A DNA stretch of 52,619 nucleotides from Phycisphaerae bacterium (GCA_030426385.1 JAUHYI010000025.1:1-52619), one strand, 5' to 3'; counted from the first letter of the stretch, positions 41,028-50,080 are shown. Notes: a model not told the origin generated them from the letters alone. Numbers and translations: made by a program.

Positions 41028-42833
41028 TCAGCTTTCCCGGCTTATCACCAGGATCGCGGTATCCGCATTCAGATTCGGGTCATCCGTGATCTCTCGGCCG
41101 TATTCCGTATCACCCGTATCTAAATAGATCGCTCGGTGGATCGTCACGCCTTTGGCTCGACAAAAATCTTCCACATCCGCGATCGATGGAAACCGACGAT
41201 TCGGCGTGTTGTACCACTCATACCCATACGACGAACCGCACGACGAGCGATTCGATGCCTTGGGCGATCGACCCTCGCGCACAAACATCTCACGCAATTC
41301 CTGATGCGCGAAATTCGGGAAACTCAAAATCACCTGTCGCCCCACACGCAGCGTCTCATCCAACAACGTTTCCACATGCTCGATTGCTTGCAACGTCGCA
41401 CTCATGACCACCAGATCAAACTGATGATCATCAAACGCGGGCAGGCCGTGATTCAAATCGTAGTCAATCACATCCAACCCCCGCGACGCCGCGATGATGA
41501 TTTTTTCCTGCGCCACCTCTACGCCCATCAATTTATCGTGCCCGCGCCGCCTTAATTCTGACAACACCCGACCCGATCCGCACCCCAGATCCAGCACGCT
41601 CTTGCCAGGCTCAATCAAATCCAAGATTCGGCGATCATTGGCTCGCAATTCCGCCGGCGCGGCATTGGTTTCCAACGCCGCATCCAATCGCGCGGCCACC
41701 AACGGGCCGAACTGACCAATTTCATCCACCAGCAAAAACGCATCATGTCCTGCGGTCGTCGTGATTTCGCAATACGTCACACTGCGATCCAGCGCAGCCA
41801 ACGCATTGACAATTTCCCGCGATTGTGCCGGCGTGAACAGCCAATCGCTCGAAAAACTCACCACCAGAAACCGACAACGCGACGACCGCAACGTCGATAA
41901 CAATTCTCGACGCGTCCGCCCCAGATCGAACAGATCCATCGCCAACGAAATCGTCACGTAGGAATTCGCATCGAATCGCTCGACAAATTTCTGTCCCTGA
42001 TGCGCCAAATACGCACCCACACTGAATTTCTTTTCAAACGCCGTCGCAATATCACGCGGGCTATGCCGATCCGGATCAAATTTCGCGTCCATCGCCTCAG
42101 TCGACAGGTACGTGATATGACCCAGCATCCGTGCAATCGCCAAACCCGTCGCGGGCTGTTCCGGCTCATCGTAATACTGCCCACCCGCAAAATGCGGATC
42201 CGTCTGAATCGCGTTCCGTGCCACCACATCAAAACCCAACGCCTGACTCGTCAAACGCGGGCTCGTCGCAATCGCAATGCAATTTTCAACACGATCCGGA
42301 TGTCGCGTCGCCCACGTTAGCGCCTGATGCCCACCCAACGAACCGCCCACCACCGCTCGCAATTTCCCGATCCCCAATTCATCCAGCGCCCGCCGTTGCG
42401 TTTCCACCATGTCACCAATCGTGATCACCGGAAATTCCGCGCCATACCGCCGACCCGTCTGCGGATTCACCGTCCTAGGCCCCGTCGTCCCGCTACACCC
42501 ACCCAGCACGTTCGTGCAAATCACAAAATAACGCTCAGTATCAATCGCAAATTTATCCCCAGGCCCCACCAGTTCATCCCACCATCCCGGCAAATCATCC
42601 CCATCATGCCTCGCCACGTGCGAATCACCACTAATCGCATGACAAATCAGCACCGCGTTATCGCGCGCCTCATTCAATTCGCCATACGTCTCATACCCCA
42701 CCACCACCCCAGGCAATTCCCCACCACGTTCCAGCGCCATCACACCTGGCAACTCAACCAACTGCAAATGCGCCAGCTCGCCGCCGCTGCGAATATCATC
42801 CGAACTTGAAAACGAATCTGTCATAGACCCCAT
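41028..42833 (-). CDS. metX-metW: Homoserine O-acyltransferase MetX fused to MetW
   Basis: 601 residues; ATG at 42833 or 42824. The first ~380 residues are an alpha/beta-hydrolase acyltransferase: VVGYETYGELN, HAISGDSH, nucleophile motif VGGSLGGHQ (Ser near 164), then the Asp in FSSDWLF and the His in AGHDAFLL complete the triad. It acylates homoserine from acetyl- or succinyl-CoA, the first committed step of methionine synthesis. From about 395 comes the MetW domain: ILDLIEPGKSVLDLGCGSGR (SAM-methyltransferase-like motif I) and HGLPAFDDHQFDLVVMSATLQ. In many bacteria metX and metW are adjacent separate genes, and MetW assists MetX activity. Here they are joined in one chain. A partner sulfhydrylase is at 51904. 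Confidence 0.95.
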   Translation of the reverse strand: MGSMTDSFSSSDDIRSGGELAHLQLVELPGVMALERGGELPGVVVGYETYGELNEARDNAVLICHAISGDSHVARHDGDDLPGWWDELVGPGDKFAIDTERYFVICTNVLGGCSGTTGPRTVNPQTGRRYGAEFPVITIGDMVETQRRALDELGIGKLRAVVGGSLGGHQALTWATRHPDRVENCIAIATSPRLTSQALGFDVVARNAIQTDPHFAGGQYYDEPEQPATGLAIARMLGHITYLSTEAMDAKFDPDRHSPRDIATAFEKKFSVGAYLAHQGQKFVERFDANSYVTISLAMDLFDLGRTRRELLSTLRSSRCRFLVVSFSSDWLFTPAQSREIVNALAALDRSVTYCEITTTAGHDAFLLVDEIGQFGPLVAARLDAALETNAAPAELRANDRRILDLIEPGKSVLDLGCGSGRVLSELRRRGHDKLMGVEVAQEKIIIAASRGLDVIDYDLNHGLPAFDDHQFDLVVMSATLQAIEHVETLLDETLRVGRQVILSFPNFAHQELREMFVREGRSPKASNRSSCGSSYGYEWYNTPNRRFPSIADVEDFCRAKGVTIHRAIYLDTGDTEYGREITDDPNLNADTAILVISRES

Positions 42834-43302
42834 ATCCTAACCGTTCCACCCCACATTTACCCCCACCCCCCCACATCCCCCCCACGTCCTCCCCACGTCC
42901 TCCACATCACCACGCCCCCTCGTCCCCCACCTCTCCCCGATGTCCCACCCCACACTCACCCGACCATAACTCACCACTACGCCATCACGTTACTTCACCG
43001 CGTTAATTCACTTTATCCCACAGCTCCCTTCACACCGCATCGACACTTCCCGCACACGCCCTGCTCACGTGTAATGCGCGCTCTGCATGCCCAATGCACC
43101 GCCAATTAACCAGATATTACGGCACACCCCTTGCCTAACCAATCTCTTTTGCCATACGATGATCCCATCGACATACCCTGCCTGTATGCCGAGGTTATTA
43201 ACAAAATTTACCCACACTCACAGGTTTAGCGAAGGTCATTGCTGTTCGCCCCCTGGTTTTTCGGTGCCAATTTTCGGGCCCTATCTTCAGAAGGATTCAC
43301 AC
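42834..43302. other. Divergent intergenic region between metX-metW and the surface protein
   Basis: About 470 bp. The metX-metW side holds a dense G/C-tract cluster (42848-42960). The rest has no supported gene or riboswitch that I can recognise; AAGGA eight bases before 43303 is the ribosome site of the surface-protein gene. Confidence 0.5.
42848..42960 (-). repeat. G/C-tract array in the leader of metX-metW
   Basis: Runs such as CCCCCACCCCCCCACATCCC, CCCCCACGTCCTCCCCACGT and CCCCCTCGTCCCCCAC. On the minus strand, the coding strand of metX-metW, it is G-rich and starts about 15 bases before its ATG, the orientation seen before other genes. Confidence 0.8.
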
Positions 43303-46032
43303 ATGTTGTCATTCATCCCAAACCGACCCGGCTCACGATGGCTTAATCGCAAATCAAAAGCATTCAAAAAAGCCCAGAAAATGAGCCGTCGACAACAGCC
43401 CCTCAATCGCAATCATCTCGAAGCCCTCGAGCCGCGCTGCCTGCTCAGCGCCGTCACCGCCACCGACCTCAACGGCACGTGGAATCTGTTCGACTATCTC
43501 TCCAATGGTACCGTCGTACTCAACCCAACCAACGCCACCACAGGCACCACCCCCAGTGGCGGCGGCTCGTTTGTCAACCCGGGGAACGGCGACTACAGCA
43601 TCACAGGTGGATCATTCACACTCGGCACCAACGGTCTGTTCAATGCAACAGTCGTGACAACCGATAATTTCGGGGGCTATACACTCGAATACACCGGCGG
43701 CACCAACGAAGATGGTGACTTTCTGGTTGTCAACGAAATCCGCCCCAGTGTCCCCACCGCTTCCTTCCTTATTCGAACCGGGGATGATACCTACACCAAT
43801 GCCGATTACGCCGGCACTTGGAATGTCTTCCACTATGCTGGCTCAGGCACCATCACACTCGACGCCAGTGGCAACATCACCGGCGGCCAATATGCCTTAC
43901 TCGGCAGTGCCGCCGAAAATGTGCCCGCAGGCACCTACACCAATCAAAACGGTGGCGCCAGCGTGTTCAACCTCAATCTGCCTGGTGAACCCAATGGGTC
44001 TTATCGCGTGCGTATGAGTGCAGACCGCGACGTCGCCATCATGCAACACACCAGCGACACCAACGATGGCAACGCCAGCCCTTACCTCCTGATCAAAACC
44101 GCGGGCACCTACAACACTGCAGACTTCGCAGGCACATGGCAACTCATGGGCGATGCGTTTGCCGGATCAATCATCCTTAACAGCTCAGGACAGGTCACCG
44201 GCGGATCATACGTCGATGAGCAAGACGACACCTACAATTTTACAGGTGGCAGTTTCTCCATCGACACCTTCGGCAACATAACCGGAACCGTGACATCCAC
44301 CCATCCTCAAGTCAACAACAATCCATTCTCAGGCGTCCTCGGTGGAGACCGAGATATAGCCGGCCTGGTTGGACGCACCAATAACCAAAACACTTTCATC
44401 GTCCTCACCCGTGGCGAAGTCCCTGACACCACCCCGACCTGGGCAACCTTCGCTGGCACCGCACTCACAATCACGGGCACCGCAGGCAATGATTCGCTCA
44501 CCGTCACCCGTGTCGACTCCCAAAGTCGCGACGAAATCCGCATCGCTCGCAACGGTGAAGAATACATCTTCGCCAATTCCGCGGTCAGCTCCATCCTCTT
44601 CGAAGCCGGCGCAGGCACCGATACCGTCGTCGTCACCGGCGGACTCCAGGCTGACACCGCCAAACTCTATGCCAACGGCTCGGTCGCGTTCTTCGGCGAT
44701 GGCTACACCGTCACCGCCACCGGCGCCGAAGTCATCAGCGTCAACGGCTCGGGCAACGACATGGCCGAATTCTACGACTCCGCAGGCAGCGACACCTTCG
44801 TCGCCTTCCCAACCTATTCACGCATGACCGGCACCGGGTTTTCCAACACCGCATCAGGCTTCGGCGATGTCCGCGCTTTCGCCGAGAACGACGGGGCCGA
44901 CGACTTCGCAGAAATCTACGACACCGACGGCGACAACCACACCCGACACTTCCCCGCTTTCACCGACATGGCACAGTCCGGCGGAACCGTCCAACGCTAC
45001 GTCTACGCACAAAACTTCGACCGCATCAACGCCTACTCAACCTCTGGCTCAGCAACCGCAGGCGGCGACTTCGTCGAATTCTGGGACTCCACAGGCCGCG
45101 ACACTTTCCAGGCCTATCCCGACTTCGCCGTCATGTCCCGCGTCGACGGCGGAACCGGCGCACTGAGTCGCTATGCCTCCAACTTCCAACGCTACAACGC
45201 CTACTCCGACACCAGCATTGCCGACCTCGCAGAAATCTACGACACCAACGGCAACGACACTTTCAAAAGCTTCCCCAACTATTCCGACATGTCCACCACC
45301 GGCGGTGATCGCAACGGACGATACGTCTACGTCGGACTCTTCGAACAGGTCAACACCTATGCCATCTTCGGCAACGCAGGCGGAACCGACTTCGCCGAGT
45401 TCTACGACACCGACGGCACCGATCGCTTCCGATCCTTCCGAGAGTTCTCCGACATCACCGCCATCAGTGGTTCCAACAACGGCCTGTACCGCTACGCCTC
45501 CGGCTATAGCCAGGTCAACAGTTATGCCGTCAACGGCGGACCCGACGACCTCGCTGAACTTTACGACACCACCGGCAACGACAACCTCCGCGCCTTCGAA
45601 GCCTTCGTCGACATGTCCACCACCGGCTTCTACCGCTACGTGTCCAGCTATGAACGCGTCAACAGCTATGCCGTCAACGGCGGCACCGACTTCGCCGAAA
45701 TCTACGACACCGCAGGCAACGACACCTTCCGTGGCATGCCCACCTTCAGCGACATGTCCACCGAAGGCGGCCTCTACCGCTACGTTGGCGCCTACGAAAA
45801 GGTCAACTCCTACCGTGTCTTTGGCGGCACCGACACCGCCACCTTGTTCGATAGCTCAGGCAACGACCTGTTCGTCGGCCGATCCAACTTCGGCCAACTC
45901 GTCGGCACCGGCTTCGAACTCTACGCCTCAGGCTACAACCCCCTCACCATCAATGGCTCCGCAGGCGGCACCAACACCAAAGACGTCGCAGGCATCTCCT
46001 ACACCCTCAACGAAGTCGGCGTCTGGGTCTAA
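43303..46032 (+). CDS. LEPR-XLL-type repetitive surface protein
   Basis: 909 residues from ATG at 43303, with AAGGA eight bases upstream. The basic head ends in LEALEPRCLLSA, the hallmark N-terminal motif of planctomycete exported proteins. Three ~100-residue units with GTWNLFDY, GTWNVFHY or GTWQLMG openings come next. From about residue 485 there are eight ~50-residue units, each starting with a form of DFAEIYDT-x-GND, then F-x-x-F-x-DM and ending in RYV-x-x-(F/Y)-x-x-VN-(S/T)-Y-A. The Asp-rich D-x-x-G-N-D turns suggest Ca2+-stabilised stacking (inference). No enzyme motif is seen. It is likely a cell-surface or extracellular structural protein. A hairpin at 46065 follows the stop. Confidence 0.88.
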   Translation: MLSFIPNRPGSRWLNRKSKAFKKAQKMSRRQQPLNRNHLEALEPRCLLSAVTATDLNGTWNLFDYLSNGTVVLNPTNATTGTTPSGGGSFVNPGNGDYSITGGSFTLGTNGLFNATVVTTDNFGGYTLEYTGGTNEDGDFLVVNEIRPSVPTASFLIRTGDDTYTNADYAGTWNVFHYAGSGTITLDASGNITGGQYALLGSAAENVPAGTYTNQNGGASVFNLNLPGEPNGSYRVRMSADRDVAIMQHTSDTNDGNASPYLLIKTAGTYNTADFAGTWQLMGDAFAGSIILNSSGQVTGGSYVDEQDDTYNFTGGSFSIDTFGNITGTVTSTHPQVNNNPFSGVLGGDRDIAGLVGRTNNQNTFIVLTRGEVPDTTPTWATFAGTALTITGTAGNDSLTVTRVDSQSRDEIRIARNGEEYIFANSAVSSILFEAGAGTDTVVVTGGLQADTAKLYANGSVAFFGDGYTVTATGAEVISVNGSGNDMAEFYDSAGSDTFVAFPTYSRMTGTGFSNTASGFGDVRAFAENDGADDFAEIYDTDGDNHTRHFPAFTDMAQSGGTVQRYVYAQNFDRINAYSTSGSATAGGDFVEFWDSTGRDTFQAYPDFAVMSRVDGGTGALSRYASNFQRYNAYSDTSIADLAEIYDTNGNDTFKSFPNYSDMSTTGGDRNGRYVYVGLFEQVNTYAIFGNAGGTDFAEFYDTDGTDRFRSFREFSDITAISGSNNGLYRYASGYSQVNSYAVNGGPDDLAELYDTTGNDNLRAFEAFVDMSTTGFYRYVSSYERVNSYAVNGGTDFAEIYDTAGNDTFRGMPTFSDMSTEGGLYRYVGAYEKVNSYRVFGGTDTATLFDSSGNDLFVGRSNFGQLVGTGFELYASGYNPLTINGSAGGTNTKDVAGISYTLNEVGVWV

Positions 46033-46060
46033 ATCCAAACCACAACAAACACTCGCCCTT

Positions 46061-46133
46061 TACTAGCCCCCGGTGCATACCGGGGGCTTAATTAATGGAA
46101 ATTTTAGTACGCACAAATTCGTATAGGAATTAG
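46061..46133. repeat. Palindromic element, copy C (partial), possible terminator
   Basis: Hairpin AGCCCCCGGTGCATACCGGG with GGCT (46065-46088), then TAATTAATGG and an AT-rich flank with TACGCACAAATTCGTAT. The outer arms are poorly kept. It follows the surface-protein stop by 33 bases and could end that transcript. Confidence 0.55.
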
Positions 46134-46155
46134 CACCGCACGTCCAAAAACAATT

Positions 46156-46186
46156 AACCACAGAGACACCGAGGCACAGAGAAAAA
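46156..46186 (+). repeat. 31-bp inverted repeat, left copy
   Basis: AACCACAGAGACACCGAGGC followed by ACAGAGAAAAA. It matches the inverse of 47452-47482 with about three mismatches. Short sequences of the ACCACAGAGNCACNGAG type are widely scattered in many bacterial genomes. Confidence 0.85.
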
Positions 46187-46325
46187 TCCAAAGAAGAAGC
46201 ACGAGCCAAGAGACAGTGAATCAGAAGCAATGACCCCCGGGAGCAACCCCACCACGAATAGCGCATGTTGGTAAAACCAAATCGGCGCGTCCGCTGCGCT
46301 TAACCCACCCTGCTTTGCTGCAAAG

Positions 46326-47270
46326 TCAATCAATTTTTGTGGCGGCAGCAAACTTACCATCGTTATCCCAAAACTCTAAATTTCCATCTTTCGTTATTAG
46401 ATAGTACTCGCCAACAGAAGTTTTTTGTGTTTTAACAAACTTTCGTCCACTTTGGGAATTGATTTCTCTAACACTTTCAACATACGAACCGTCAGACAAG
46501 TGATATTCCAACACAAAACTATCCTGCGTCTCAAGCAGTACCGTTCGACTAATTTGAGGAGTCCACCCGCCACGCCACTCGCCCACTGTATTTTGTCCGG
46601 TATTAGCAAAGCCTTTGTCGCTAGCTAACTCTTCTTCACGAGTTCGACCCAATACAACTACAGACAAATCTGGCTCAAAATGCGTAGTCGCCCACGCTAA
46701 CCCATCAGTCAACATACCGGGCAAATAGTACAAAATGAACGTTCGATCATATTTTCTCTGATCGCCATTTCGGATTTCAATTGCAATTTGCGCAAGCTCG
46801 TCTTTATCTAAAATTCGTGCCAAACGAACACGGACTGATCTTTTTACATCGCGTAAATTTTCCGATTCTATTATCGTGTATAGATCTTTTATTTCTACGC
46901 CATCAAAATCTCTTGCCGATTCTAGGAAAACAGGCTGATTCTTTTTCTTTTCTTGCAAGACCCTAACCCCCATAGGCTTGTCACTCGCCTCACTTAACAA
47001 TGCACTCAATCTGTCAATTTCCTGCTCACTGGCCTTTAGTTTTTGGCGAAGTTTTACAACCATTAACTCAAGCGTAACCGCATCTAACTGCGACAACTTA
47101 AGCTTTTCACTTGTCGGATCCCGAATTGCTTCATTTCTTTGCATTTCTCGCATTGCATCTTCAGGCGACGCCGCGGCTTGTCCAACTGTACAAATCGAAA
47201 GTAGGGTGAGTGTTACCATCAAATACATTTGTGTTAAAACACAAAGACGAAATAATGTACGGCTCGGCAT
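46326..47270 (-). CDS. AT-rich secreted hypothetical protein with coiled coil
   Basis: 314 residues. The signal peptide (TLFRLCVLTQMYLMVTLTLL ... GQAAA) ends near residue 34. A charged helical segment around residues 40-95 (LELMVVKLRQKLKASEQEID) is a likely coiled coil. The second half is mostly strands and ends in YYLITKDGNLEFWDNDGKFA. No family is recognised. Base composition is visibly more AT-rich than neighbouring genes, and the gene lies between the two inverted 31-bp repeats, suggesting it was acquired as a unit. Confidence 0.65.
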   Translation of the reverse strand: MPSRTLFRLCVLTQMYLMVTLTLLSICTVGQAAASPEDAMREMQRNEAIRDPTSEKLKLSQLDAVTLELMVVKLRQKLKASEQEIDRLSALLSEASDKPMGVRVLQEKKKNQPVFLESARDFDGVEIKDLYTIIESENLRDVKRSVRVRLARILDKDELAQIAIEIRNGDQRKYDRTFILYYLPGMLTDGLAWATTHFEPDLSVVVLGRTREEELASDKGFANTGQNTVGEWRGGWTPQISRTVLLETQDSFVLEYHLSDGSYVESVREINSQSGRKFVKTQKTSVGEYYLITKDGNLEFWDNDGKFAAATKID

Positions 47271-47451
47271 GGTTTAGCTCGTTTTTCTCTGGAACGCTGT
47301 ATATATGATGACAAATAACTAGTTGGCAGTATTACACTACAAATCACTCACTTCTTGCCTGCCCAAGCGACCACTTTATGATTTATTGTACCACCACAAA
47401 AAAACCACACAGCGAATGACCGCAGGTTTCTCAATTGTGATTCTTTAAAAC

Positions 47452-47482
47452 TTCTTCTCTGTGCCTCTGCGTCTCTGTGGTT
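47452..47482 (-). repeat. 31-bp inverted repeat, right copy
   Basis: TTCTTCTCTGTGCCTCTGCG followed by TCTCTGTGGTT; inverse of 46156-46186. The two enclose about 1.27 kb containing only the AT-rich gene. No flanking target-site duplication was found by eye. Confidence 0.85.
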
Positions 47483-47518
47483 ACTGCTTCTGCGGCTTCC
47501 ACATCATTTGGCGGCAGC

Positions 47519-48232
47519 TTACCCTGCGGACTTTTGCTCGGCCCGGTGGGCGATACGGCGACGCCAGAGGAAATAGATGGCGCCGCTGACGAAACATATT
47601 GGTGCGGGCAAGCCCACGGCGGTGATGCCCAGTCGTGGTTCGATGAGTACCGAGCAGATGCCGCCGAGCAGGAAACCCACCAGCAAACAGGTGAGCAAGG
47701 CAAACTCCCAGACGTCGACATATTGATGACGTATGAGCCGACCGACGGCGATGCCTAGGTCGGTGACGATGCCGGTGACGTGGGTCGTGCGAATGGTCAG
47801 GCCGTGGTAGGCGGTGGCCATGGCGTTTTGCATGCCGCAAGCAATGGCAGCGGCAGGCAATGCGAAAGCCATTTGATCATGGACCAAGGATGTGGCCAGG
47901 GCGAGCACGCAACCCTCGATCATGAGCACCACACCATAGCGTCGTCCGGGCTGGTATGAGCGTGCGCCAATGATCGCACCACTAAGACAAGCCCCGCCAA
48001 AAAACCCCAACACGATGCCCAGAATGATACGCAGGTGGCCGGGGTTTTGATGAATCAAATCGGATGATAAAGCTGACACCGCTCCCGACATGTGGCTGAC
48101 CGGCACATGAAACAAACTGAGCATCATGAGATTGATGTATCCAGCCATAAATGCCAGCGCCATCCCGCCAATAACGACCCAGATCGTGCGCGAAGCTGGA
48201 TGAGAATGGGTTAAATGATTGGACTTGTTCAT
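47519..48232 (-). CDS. DUF1275/YoaK-like membrane protein
   Basis: 237 residues with about six membrane helices. WVVIGGMALAFMAGYINLMM and VSHMSGAVSALSSDLI are the N-terminal signature of the DUF1275 (YoaK) family; IACGMQNAMATAYHGLTIRT and TTHVTGIVTDLGIAVG form the central motif, repeated in two halves of the protein. Its biochemical role is not established; it is likely an inner-membrane transporter-like protein. The tail is basic and cytosolic (RRRIAHRAEQKSAG). There is no operon partner. Confidence 0.9.
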   Translation of the reverse strand: MNKSNHLTHSHPASRTIWVVIGGMALAFMAGYINLMMLSLFHVPVSHMSGAVSALSSDLIHQNPGHLRIILGIVLGFFGGACLSGAIIGARSYQPGRRYGVVLMIEGCVLALATSLVHDQMAFALPAAAIACGMQNAMATAYHGLTIRTTHVTGIVTDLGIAVGRLIRHQYVDVWEFALLTCLLVGFLLGGICSVLIEPRLGITAVGLPAPICFVSGAIYFLWRRRIAHRAEQKSAG

Positions 48233-48304
48233 GCATCACCTTTTCGACTAGAACCCGTCCAATCATTCGCATATCACGCGCCGCGTCAATCTGATACCAA
48301 ATTC

Positions 48305-48428
48305 CGTTAAAAACTCGTGCGGTCAAAAACTTTTTCTCATACCGACCACCGGCCATCGGTCCCTGCCCCCCGGTATTCACCGGAGGCTAATATGGATTAA
48401 CGCACGAGTATTTATCGTCATTCATATG
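48305..48428 (+). repeat. ~100-bp palindromic element, copy D
   Basis: GTTAAAAACTCGTGCGGTCA, an AAAACTTTTTCTCATACC block, hairpin CCCCCGGTATTCACCGGAGG, then TTAACGCACGAGTATTTATC and GTCATTCATAT. The outer arms ACTCGTGCG / CGCACGAGT are a perfect 9-bp inverted repeat. Confidence 0.85.
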
Positions 48429-48515
48429 ACTTGCGGGTTGCTGTTTTTTAAATCCCCTGGCATGGATATACGCAATCGCCTTGCCGGCCCCCAACAACGC
48501 ACCCGTTTCCCACAC

Positions 48516-48549
48516 CAAAAACCCCACGGCGGATGGCCGTGGGTTTTTG
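48516..48549 (-). terminator. Terminator after sulfatase (shared with a paralogous locus)
   Basis: Stem CCCACGGC / GCCGTGGG with flanking A and T tracts (bidirectional shape). The 32 bases from 48537 to 48568 are identical to 50430-50461, beside the terminator of the PEP-CTERM gene. Confidence 0.8.
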
Positions 48550-48573
48550 ATTTATGCGAATGGGTTTGTCTGG

Positions 48574-48616
48574 TTATTGCGCTGAGCGTGTGCAATATCG
48601 GGGGCGGGCTTGATGG
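48574..48616 (-). pseudogene. Vestige of a PEP-CTERM gene 3' end
   Basis: Directly downstream of the sulfatase stop, the minus strand reads R-Y-C-T-R-S-A-Q-stop, aligning with R-Q-R-S-R-S-A-K-stop at the end of the PEP-CTERM protein at 50467, and followed by the same terminator. It looks like the tail of a second, lost PEP-CTERM gene. Confidence 0.6.
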
Positions 48617-50080
48617 TTATCGAAACTGGATTCCTCGCTGACTGCCTAAGCCTGGGATGCATTTCTTTGTCGTCGTTGGTTCAGGCATGCCGATCAGCGT
48701 GTCGCCCTTGACCCAATTCAGATCTTCGCCATACAGTTCGCGAATCATTAGCTTGACCAGCGAATTCACGACTTCCTGCATTTCAGGCAATGCGGATAAA
48801 TCATGACACTCACGGGGATCAGAATCCAAATCGAATAATTGGAATCGATTTCCCGCAGGATAATAAATCAGCTTGTGACGCTCTGTACGTACCATTCGTG
48901 TTGATAGCGCCCCTTCCCACATCTCTCCATAGAGATGCTCGCGCCGATGGCTACTTAGTAGAGAGGTGCCATCGATTGCCTCTGGAATTGGCAGGCCGGC
49001 ATAATCAAGCAATGTTGGCATAATGTCTTCCAGAGATGTGAGCCGATTATCCGTGTGCCCGCCAGACAAACGTTCGTCTGATACGGGAGGAACAACCAGC
49101 AAAGGAATTCCGCAGGACATGTCATACATACAAGCCTTCGCCCATCGATGATGGTCTCCCAACATATCTCCATGGTCACTGGTGAACATAATCAATGTGT
49201 TATCAAGTTGCTGTTCTTCTCGAAGAGTCCCAATGACAACAGCAATTTGTTGATCGATATGACTAAGTGTTGCATAGAAACAACGACGAGCCCATTCTAT
49301 TTCGTGATCCGTAACGCCTTCGGCGAGTTGCATCGCGTCACCACCATCGGAATAACACCGAAGCGCATAGGGACATTTATCATCATCCTTTGCCCACTCA
49401 CCTATGACGGGCCTGTCAATGGGAACGTTACGATATTTTTCAAGATATGTTTGCAACGGCCAAACCGGTGGGTGTGGGCCACTGTAAGACAAGTACCAAA
49501 AAGCAGGTTTGTTTGGATCGCGACGGCAAATTTGGCGACACATTTCTCGAGTTGCCCAGTTTGTTGGATGGCAATACTCCGGTAGATGCCAAGTTCTCGC
49601 GGTATAATCACCTGTCGCGTGACCGGCCTCGAAAACTCGGCCCCCATATCCTTGCTCGTCAAGAAACATTTCATAGTCATCCGCGTGGCCTCCAAATTGA
49701 TGGCGGCCTTCTTCTTCGAGTATCACATCATCAAATCCGATCCGATCTCGCTGTGGGTGAACATGCAGTTTGCCCACGGCATTAGCTTGGTACCCGCCAT
49801 TACGAAAAGATTGCGCCAATGTTATCGCATCTGGCATTGGTTCATATTGTTTAAAAATGCGATCGCCATGACTACTCGGAGACAGGCCTGTCATTAATGA
49901 ACGTCTTGCAGGGATACACGCAGGACACGTGGAGTATGCATTGGAAAACCATGTCCCCAGTCGCGATAACTGCCCAAGGGTAGGCGTCGATACAATGGGA
50001 TGGCCCGCTGGCTGAGTAAGTAGACGTGGCCAATGGTCTGTACAAATTAACAACACGTTGGGGGACGGTTTGTTTGTCAT
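48617..50080 (-). CDS. Sulfatase (formylglycine-dependent, S1-type)
   Basis: 487 residues. NVLLICTDHWPR gives the first metal-binding region (Asp15), and CPACIPARRSLMTG holds the C-x-P-x-R sulfatase signature, with Cys55 to be converted to formylglycine. FTSDHGDMLGDHHRWAK provides the second Asp/His metal site. No signal peptide is seen, so it should act in the cytosol, unlike many planctomycete sulfatases. It hydrolyses sulfate esters, likely from algal polysaccharide or small-molecule substrates. Only one Asp is present in the first motif (CTDH rather than DD). Base composition is somewhat lower in GC than the region. It appears to have replaced a PEP-CTERM gene. Confidence 0.93.
   Translation of the reverse strand: MTNKPSPNVLLICTDHWPRLLTQPAGHPIVSTPTLGQLSRLGTWFSNAYSTCPACIPARRSLMTGLSPSSHGDRIFKQYEPMPDAITLAQSFRNGGYQANAVGKLHVHPQRDRIGFDDVILEEEGRHQFGGHADDYEMFLDEQGYGGRVFEAGHATGDYTARTWHLPEYCHPTNWATREMCRQICRRDPNKPAFWYLSYSGPHPPVWPLQTYLEKYRNVPIDRPVIGEWAKDDDKCPYALRCYSDGGDAMQLAEGVTDHEIEWARRCFYATLSHIDQQIAVVIGTLREEQQLDNTLIMFTSDHGDMLGDHHRWAKACMYDMSCGIPLLVVPPVSDERLSGGHTDNRLTSLEDIMPTLLDYAGLPIPEAIDGTSLLSSHRREHLYGEMWEGALSTRMVRTERHKLIYYPAGNRFQLFDLDSDPRECHDLSALPEMQEVVNSLVKLMIRELYGEDLNWVKGDTLIGMPEPTTTKKCIPGLGSQRGIQFR

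Noticed and set aside
42834..43086. SAM riboswitch before metX-metW
   Set aside because: No SAM-I, SAM-II or SAM-V core could be seen; the leader is dominated by G/C tracts.
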